Assembly (NCBI GenBank): GCA_002352285.1
Contig: DEIC01000033.1
Location: forward strand, 1-34,884
Source: Alphaproteobacteria bacterium UBA2784
GTDB taxonomy: Bacteria > Pseudomonadota > Alphaproteobacteria > Micropepsales > Micropepsaceae
Direction of reading: 5' to 3'
DNA: 34,884 nt
The notes below the pieces were generated by a model. It had not been told where the DNA came from and searched no databases. It was given only the letters and a program-made list of their open reading frames with translations. This document shows positions 31,695 to 34,884 of this stretch, one piece after another; position 1 is the first letter of the stretch, and the number at the start of each line of letters is the position of its first letter. Both the position numbers and the translations under genes were made by a program.

Positions 31695-32687
31695 ATGAAT
31701 ACTTTTTCCGCCCTGCGCCGGATTTCCTTTGCCCTTCTTTCCGCCAGCGCCCTTTCAGCGTGCGCCACGGCTACCGGTCCTGCCGCCGATGCGCGCGGGC
31801 CTGCCGCCATGACCGAAGCCGCACCCGCCTCTGACGAGCCGCTGAGCGTGGCAGCGCATTGGGCGCGTGTGGTGGAAGCTGACCCCGCCAACGCGCCTGC
31901 CCATGTGGAAATGTCGCGCGCCCTGCGCAACATGGGCAAGGCGAGCCAGGCTGTCTCGTTCATGCGCGAGGCGCTGGTGCGCTTTCCCGACAATCCCGAC
32001 ATTCTGGGCGAGTATGGCAAGGCGCTGGCCGAATCCGGCCGCACGGGCGACGCCCTGCCCTTCCTTTCCCGCGCTGCGCAGATGAAGCCCAGCGACTGGC
32101 GCATGCTTTCCGCCGAAGCCGTGGTGCGCGATCAGACCGGCGATCACGAGGGTGCGCGTGCCCGCTTTGAAGCTGCGCTCAAGCTTTCGCCCAACAATGC
32201 GGCAATCCTGAACAATCTGGGCGTCAGCTATCTCCTTTCCGGCGACAGCGCGAACGCTGAAAAATATCTGGGCATGGCCGCCACCAGCCCGGGCGCGACA
32301 CCGAAAATCCGCCAGAATCTGGCGCTGGCGACCGGCATCCGCGGCGACTTTGCTCAAGCGCAGGTGCTGGCGACCGCTGATCTTCCGCCCGATGTGGCGG
32401 CGCGTAACCTGAGCTATATCCGCCAGCTGGCCGATGCGCCGCCCGTGCCGCTGGCGACGCCGCCAGAACCTGCACCGGAAGCTGAAGCCAGCGACGAGGT
32501 GAGCGCCGCCGACGCCGTGATGACGGATGTGGCGGTGCTTTCGGCAGAGCCGGAATATGAGACAGCGGAAGCCGAACCGCCGCTGCCTGCACCCAAACCG
32601 CAAACGGACGTGGCGGCCGCCTCCGAGCCGGACCCTGAAGCGGCGCCTGACGCTGCGCCCGTTCTTCGCACTGCTGCGCAGAACTGA
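31695..32687 (+). CDS. tadD: TPR lipoprotein, TadD-like pilus assembly protein
   Basis: 330 residues. A lipoprotein signal peptide (2-22) ends in the lipobox LSAC with Cys23. Tetratricopeptide repeats follow (about 55-215: HVEMSRALRNMGKASQAVSF, EYGKALAESGRTGDALPFL, LNNLGVSYLLSGDSANAEKYL), then a low-complexity Pro/Glu/Ala tail (about 245-330). The TPR-lipoprotein layout beside tadB and tadC fits TadD, which helps assemble the outer-membrane secretin of the Tad/Flp pilus (family knowledge). It lies on the opposite strand to tadBC, convergent with the yhaV toxin gene (5-bp gap). Naming rests partly on neighbourhood. Confidence 0.82.
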   Translation: MNTFSALRRISFALLSASALSACATATGPAADARGPAAMTEAAPASDEPLSVAAHWARVVEADPANAPAHVEMSRALRNMGKASQAVSFMREALVRFPDNPDILGEYGKALAESGRTGDALPFLSRAAQMKPSDWRMLSAEAVVRDQTGDHEGARARFEAALKLSPNNAAILNNLGVSYLLSGDSANAEKYLGMAATSPGATPKIRQNLALATGIRGDFAQAQVLATADLPPDVAARNLSYIRQLADAPPVPLATPPEPAPEAEASDEVSAADAVMTDVAVLSAEPEYETAEAEPPLPAPKPQTDVAAASEPDPEAAPDAAPVLRTAAQN

Positions 32688-32692
32688 TCGAT

Positions 32693-33145
32693 TCAGCCGC
32701 GCACCGCCTCCTTCAGCAGGTCATCCCAGTTGTCGGGCGGACGGCCGCGCTTCAGCATGCGTGCGAACGTGCGATAGGCGTCATCACTGCTCTCATAGGC
32801 CCGCATTGTTTCTTCGTCGTTGACCCAGGCAAGCACGATGATGCGGCTTGGCGCATGAAACCTGAAAAAGAGCCGGTACTGCTGAAAAAACGTCGCACGG
32901 AACCAGTGGCGATGCGCTTCGCCCAGTGCGCCACCCAGCCTGAACTCGGGCCGCGCGGGATTATCGGGAATGACCTCAAAAGCCAGATGATGGATGGCCG
33001 CCAGCCGCTTGGCCGCATGTGACGCCATCCAGCCTGCCGGGTTCTTGCGCTTGATGCGGGTGACGTCCTTTTCCAGCGCCCCGACCTGACGCAGAAAGAG
33101 TGGATGGGCGTAGATGGTCCAGCCGTTGACGGTCAGCGGCACCAT
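32693..33145 (-). CDS. yhaV: YhaV-type RelE-superfamily ribonuclease toxin
   Basis: 150 residues, the typical YhaV size. The sequence shows the family blocks NGWTIYAHPLFLRQVGALE (7-25), HWFRATFFQQYRLFFRFH and IIVLAWVNDEETMRAYESSDDAY, and ends with a basic helix (FARMLKRGRPPDNWDDLL). YhaV cuts mRNA on the ribosome and slows growth; PrlF neutralises it (knowledge from E. coli). The gene starts 5 nt after the antitoxin stop, so the pair is one operon with antitoxin first. No truncation or frameshift is visible, so it appears functional. Convergent with tadD. Confidence 0.9.
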   Translation of the reverse strand: MVPLTVNGWTIYAHPLFLRQVGALEKDVTRIKRKNPAGWMASHAAKRLAAIHHLAFEVIPDNPARPEFRLGGALGEAHRHWFRATFFQQYRLFFRFHAPSRIIVLAWVNDEETMRAYESSDDAYRTFARMLKRGRPPDNWDDLLKEAVRG

Positions 33146-33150
33146 TATTC

Positions 33151-33480
33151 TCAGCCCTTGGCGGGCTTCAGCGGTGCATCGAGATCAATTGCCACCTTGC
33201 CGACCAGCCTTTTCAGCCGGCGCGGCAGCGCGGCGCTGACAGGGCGGATGTTGCCCGGATTGGCGGCCATATCGCGCGCAAGGAAGCCGAGAAATGCGGC
33301 GAGCACCGGATCATCGTCGCCCGCAGGCGCGGCGCGGCGCAGAACCACATCGCCTTCCGGCCCGATGACATAGCGGATGCGGTCACGCTTGCCGATCTTG
33401 AGGGCGCGGCGAACCGTTTCCGGAACCGTTGTCTGGTAGCGGTCGGTGAGCGTTGACTCAGCTTCAATGCGGCGGGCCAT
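33151..33480 (-). CDS. prlF: PrlF/SohA-type antitoxin
   Basis: 109 residues from the ATG at 33480; the open frame upstream (13 codons) would run through the operator and so was not used. The N-terminal AbrB/SpoVT-like swapped-hairpin DNA-binding domain reads STLTDRYQTTVPETVRRAL and GKRDRIRYVIGPEG (about 8-45). The rest (50-109) contains DDPVLAAFLGFLARDMAANP, matching the PrlF middle region, and a basic C-terminus. It binds YhaV and represses its own operon (family knowledge). A perfect inverted repeat lies 9 bp upstream of the ATG. The promoter starts next to the tadC stop. Confidence 0.9.
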   Translation of the reverse strand: MARRIEAESTLTDRYQTTVPETVRRALKIGKRDRIRYVIGPEGDVVLRRAAPAGDDDPVLAAFLGFLARDMAANPGNIRPVSAALPRRLKRLVGKVAIDLDAPLKPAKG

Positions 33481-33488
33481 GGTGGCCG

Positions 33489-33519
33489 CAAGGTAATGCA
33501 ATCGCATTACCTTGGTCAA
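33489..33519 (-). promoter_or_regulatory. Operator and likely promoter of prlF-yhaV
   Basis: caaggtaatgc (33489-33499) and gcattaccttg (33504-33514) form a perfect 11-bp inverted repeat with a 4-nt centre. On the - strand TTGACC (33519-33514) directly abuts it as a -35 box; a weak TACCTT (33495-33490) at 18-bp spacing could be the -10, which would put the RNA start only a few nt before the ATG. The repeat is the expected PrlF binding site. Confidence 0.65.
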
Positions 33520-33522
33520 GCC

Positions 33523-34482
33523 TTACAGCGCCTGCACCTTGAGGATGGCGGGGCCGAGAATGACGACAAACAGCACCGGCAGGAAGAACACGATCATCGG
33601 CACGGTCAGCTTGGCGGGCAGAGAGGCGGCGCGGCGCTCGGCCTCGGCCATGCGCATGTCGCGGTTTTCCTGCGCCATGACGCGCAGCGCCGTGCCCAGG
33701 GGCGTGCCGTAACGCTCAGCCTGCACCAGAGATGTGCTTACCGCCTTGACGCCCGGATGGGCGCAGCGCTTGGCAAGGTTTTCATAGGCCATCTTGCGGT
33801 CAGGCAGATAGGAAAGCTCGGCTGTTGTCAGGGAGAGCTCCTCGGCCAGCTCGATCGACTGCGAGCCGATTTCGGACGACACGCGGTTGAAGGCCGCCTC
33901 GATCGACATGCCCGACTCGACGCAGATGAGCAGCAGATCAAGCGCGTCGGGGAATGCCTTCATCACGGATTGCAGACGGCGCGTAACCAGGTTCGAGACG
34001 AAAACGTCAGGCAGATAGAAACCGAGGAACGCCGCGCCAAACGACATGGCAAGCTTGGCAAGACCCGGCGCCTGATATTTCGAAAAGAAGAAGAGATAGA
34101 TCAGCGCCGCCAGAAAGACGATGATCGGCATCACGAAGCGGAAGAACATGAAGGTGATGAGCGGCCCCTGACCGCGGAAGCCCGCAGCCTGGAGCTTTTC
34201 CTTCGTGTTGGCGCTTTCAAGCAGTCGCGCAAAGCTGATCTGGTCCACCGTGCGCTTCATGAAGCCCACGGGCGCCGTGCGGAGCGTGCCCTTCTTTGAA
34301 AGCTCCTCGCGCTGGCGGCGGCGCAGCTCTTCGCGCGCGACCGAGACCGCCTTCATGCGTGAGCTCAGCTTGTCGCCCTCAAAGAGCGGAAGTGCGAGCG
34401 TCATGACGGTTGCAAAGACGGCAATGGCGACCAGCGCCATGGTCATGAATTCGGGATCGGCAAGATTGTCGAGGAAGCTCAT
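33523..34482 (-). CDS. tadC: Type II/IV secretion F-domain protein TadC
   Basis: 319 residues. Inner-membrane platform protein of the Tad/Flp pilus. Hydrophobic helices lie near 13-33 (TMALVAIAVFATVMTLALPLF), 113-133 (FMFFRFVMPIIVFLAALIYL), 142-160 and 293-315 (VPMIVFFLPVLFVVILGPAIL). The T2SSF domain (about 175-300) has FPDALDLLLICVESGMSIEAAFNRV and the C-terminal ERYGTPLGTALRVMA. A charged cytoplasmic linker (45-85) follows the first helix. It lies 9 nt after tadB, in the usual tadB-tadC order, so both work with the TadA ATPase encoded outside the window. The prlF promoter begins 3 bp after its stop. Confidence 0.93.
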   Translation of the reverse strand: MSFLDNLADPEFMTMALVAIAVFATVMTLALPLFEGDKLSSRMKAVSVAREELRRRQREELSKKGTLRTAPVGFMKRTVDQISFARLLESANTKEKLQAAGFRGQGPLITFMFFRFVMPIIVFLAALIYLFFFSKYQAPGLAKLAMSFGAAFLGFYLPDVFVSNLVTRRLQSVMKAFPDALDLLLICVESGMSIEAAFNRVSSEIGSQSIELAEELSLTTAELSYLPDRKMAYENLAKRCAHPGVKAVSTSLVQAERYGTPLGTALRVMAQENRDMRMAEAERRAASLPAKLTVPMIVFFLPVLFVVILGPAILKVQAL

Positions 34483-34491
34483 GGCCGGGCC

Positions 34492-34884
34492 CTAGAACTT
34501 GAAGTTGATCATCTTCTTCATGACGAAGACACCCAGCGACATCCACAACCCCGAGCAGATCAGCATCACGTTGCCCGCCCGCTCGGTGAAGAGCGTCGTC
34601 ATGTAGTCCGGGCTTGTAATGTAGACGAGCAGCATGACGGCGGGCGGCAGCGAACCGATGATGGCCGCTGAAGCCTTTGCCTCTGACGACATGGCGCGGA
34701 TTTTTCCCTGCATGCGCTTTCTGTCGCGCAGCACGTTGGAGAGATTGTTGAGCGCCTCGGAAAGATTGCCGCCGGTCTTGGCCTGAATGGTCAGCACGAT
34801 GACGAAGAAGTTCACCTCAGGCACCGGCATGCGCTCAAAGAGCTTTTTCAGCGCCTGATCCAGGGGAATGCCGATCTTGAGGCT
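34492..34884 (-). CDS. tadB: TadB pilus assembly protein (5' end outside window)
   Basis: The C-terminal 130 codons of a T2SSF-domain membrane protein; the frame is open to the window edge at 34884 (reading SLKIGIPLDQALKKLFER before the first internal Met). Visible features are the F-domain core FVIVLTIQAKTGGNLSEALNNLS, a charged loop (RDRKRMQGKIRAMSSEAKAS), and two C-terminal membrane helices (AAIIGSLPPAVMLLVYIT and NVMLICSGLWMSLGVFVMKK). This is the standard TadB C-terminus, and tadC follows 9 nt later. The missing N-terminal part should contain the first helices. TadB and TadC form the inner-membrane platform for Flp pilin assembly. Confidence 0.9.
   Translation of the reverse strand, partial: SLKIGIPLDQALKKLFERMPVPEVNFFVIVLTIQAKTGGNLSEALNNLSNVLRDRKRMQGKIRAMSSEAKASAAIIGSLPPAVMLLVYITSPDYMTTLFTERAGNVMLICSGLWMSLGVFVMKKMINFKF

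Overview
The window comes from an alphaproteobacterium, most likely of the Rhizobiales/Parvibaculum type. The evidence is a high-GC background (about 63-65% by eye), the chromosomal order dapD-dapE ... truA-fmt-def ... recR-ybaB-dnaX with a short Gram-negative SRP RNA beside dnaX, a DUF2336 protein, a CycM-like anchored cytochrome c, and a Tad/Flp pilus locus. The genus cannot be fixed from this sequence alone.

Layout. 1-142: a compact composite palindromic repeat made of two REP-like units in inverted orientation. 160-2261 (-): a two-gene PAS/DUF2336 unit. 2398-6619 (+): a tightly packed operon of HAD nucleotidase, dapD, dapE, a membrane protein and murI, which supplies both meso-DAP and D-glutamate for the peptidoglycan stem peptide. 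6589-8799 (-): truA, fmt, def (tRNA pseudouridylation and formyl-Met start and removal). 8800-9116: an AT-rich regulatory gap with FNR-like and CRP-like half-site pairs, followed by a small membrane protein. 9374-10097 (-): a RelE/HigB-type toxin-antitoxin pair with an operator inside its promoter. 10103-13131 (-): recR, ybaB, dnaX and the SRP RNA. 13238-14182 (+): nudC. 14183-15804 (-): pheA and kdsB. 16032-17765 (+): an anchored cytochrome c with a strong terminator, then a hydroxyacid dehydrogenase. 17751-20455 (-): leucyl aminopeptidase, MarR regulator and NlpC/P60 peptidase. 20584-21240 (+): a GST.

Accessory and less ordinary parts. 21241-23142 is an AT-rich patch (sampled lines about 41% GC) holding one P-loop ATPase, probably of the Sll1717-like group, with no visible mobility gene. 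23143-27430 (-) is a three-gene operon, glpD - lipid kinase - alkylglycerone-phosphate-synthase-like flavoenzyme, which reads as a glycerolipid or ether-lipid module. 27648-30429 (+) is a tandem pair of paralogous alpha/beta hydrolases plus an NAD-dependent epimerase. 30433-31473 (-) is a TAXI-type solute-binding protein without its permease. 31695-34884 is the end of a tad pilus locus (tadD on +, tadC and partial tadB on -), with a prlF-yhaV toxin-antitoxin operon lying between tadC and tadD behind a perfect 11-bp inverted-repeat operator.

No CRISPR array, tRNA, rRNA gene, transposase or integrase was seen. The best candidates for something new are the inverted REP pair with covarying hairpins (8-142), the lone AT-rich ATPase (21404-22849), and the glpD/lipid-kinase/AGPS-like operon.
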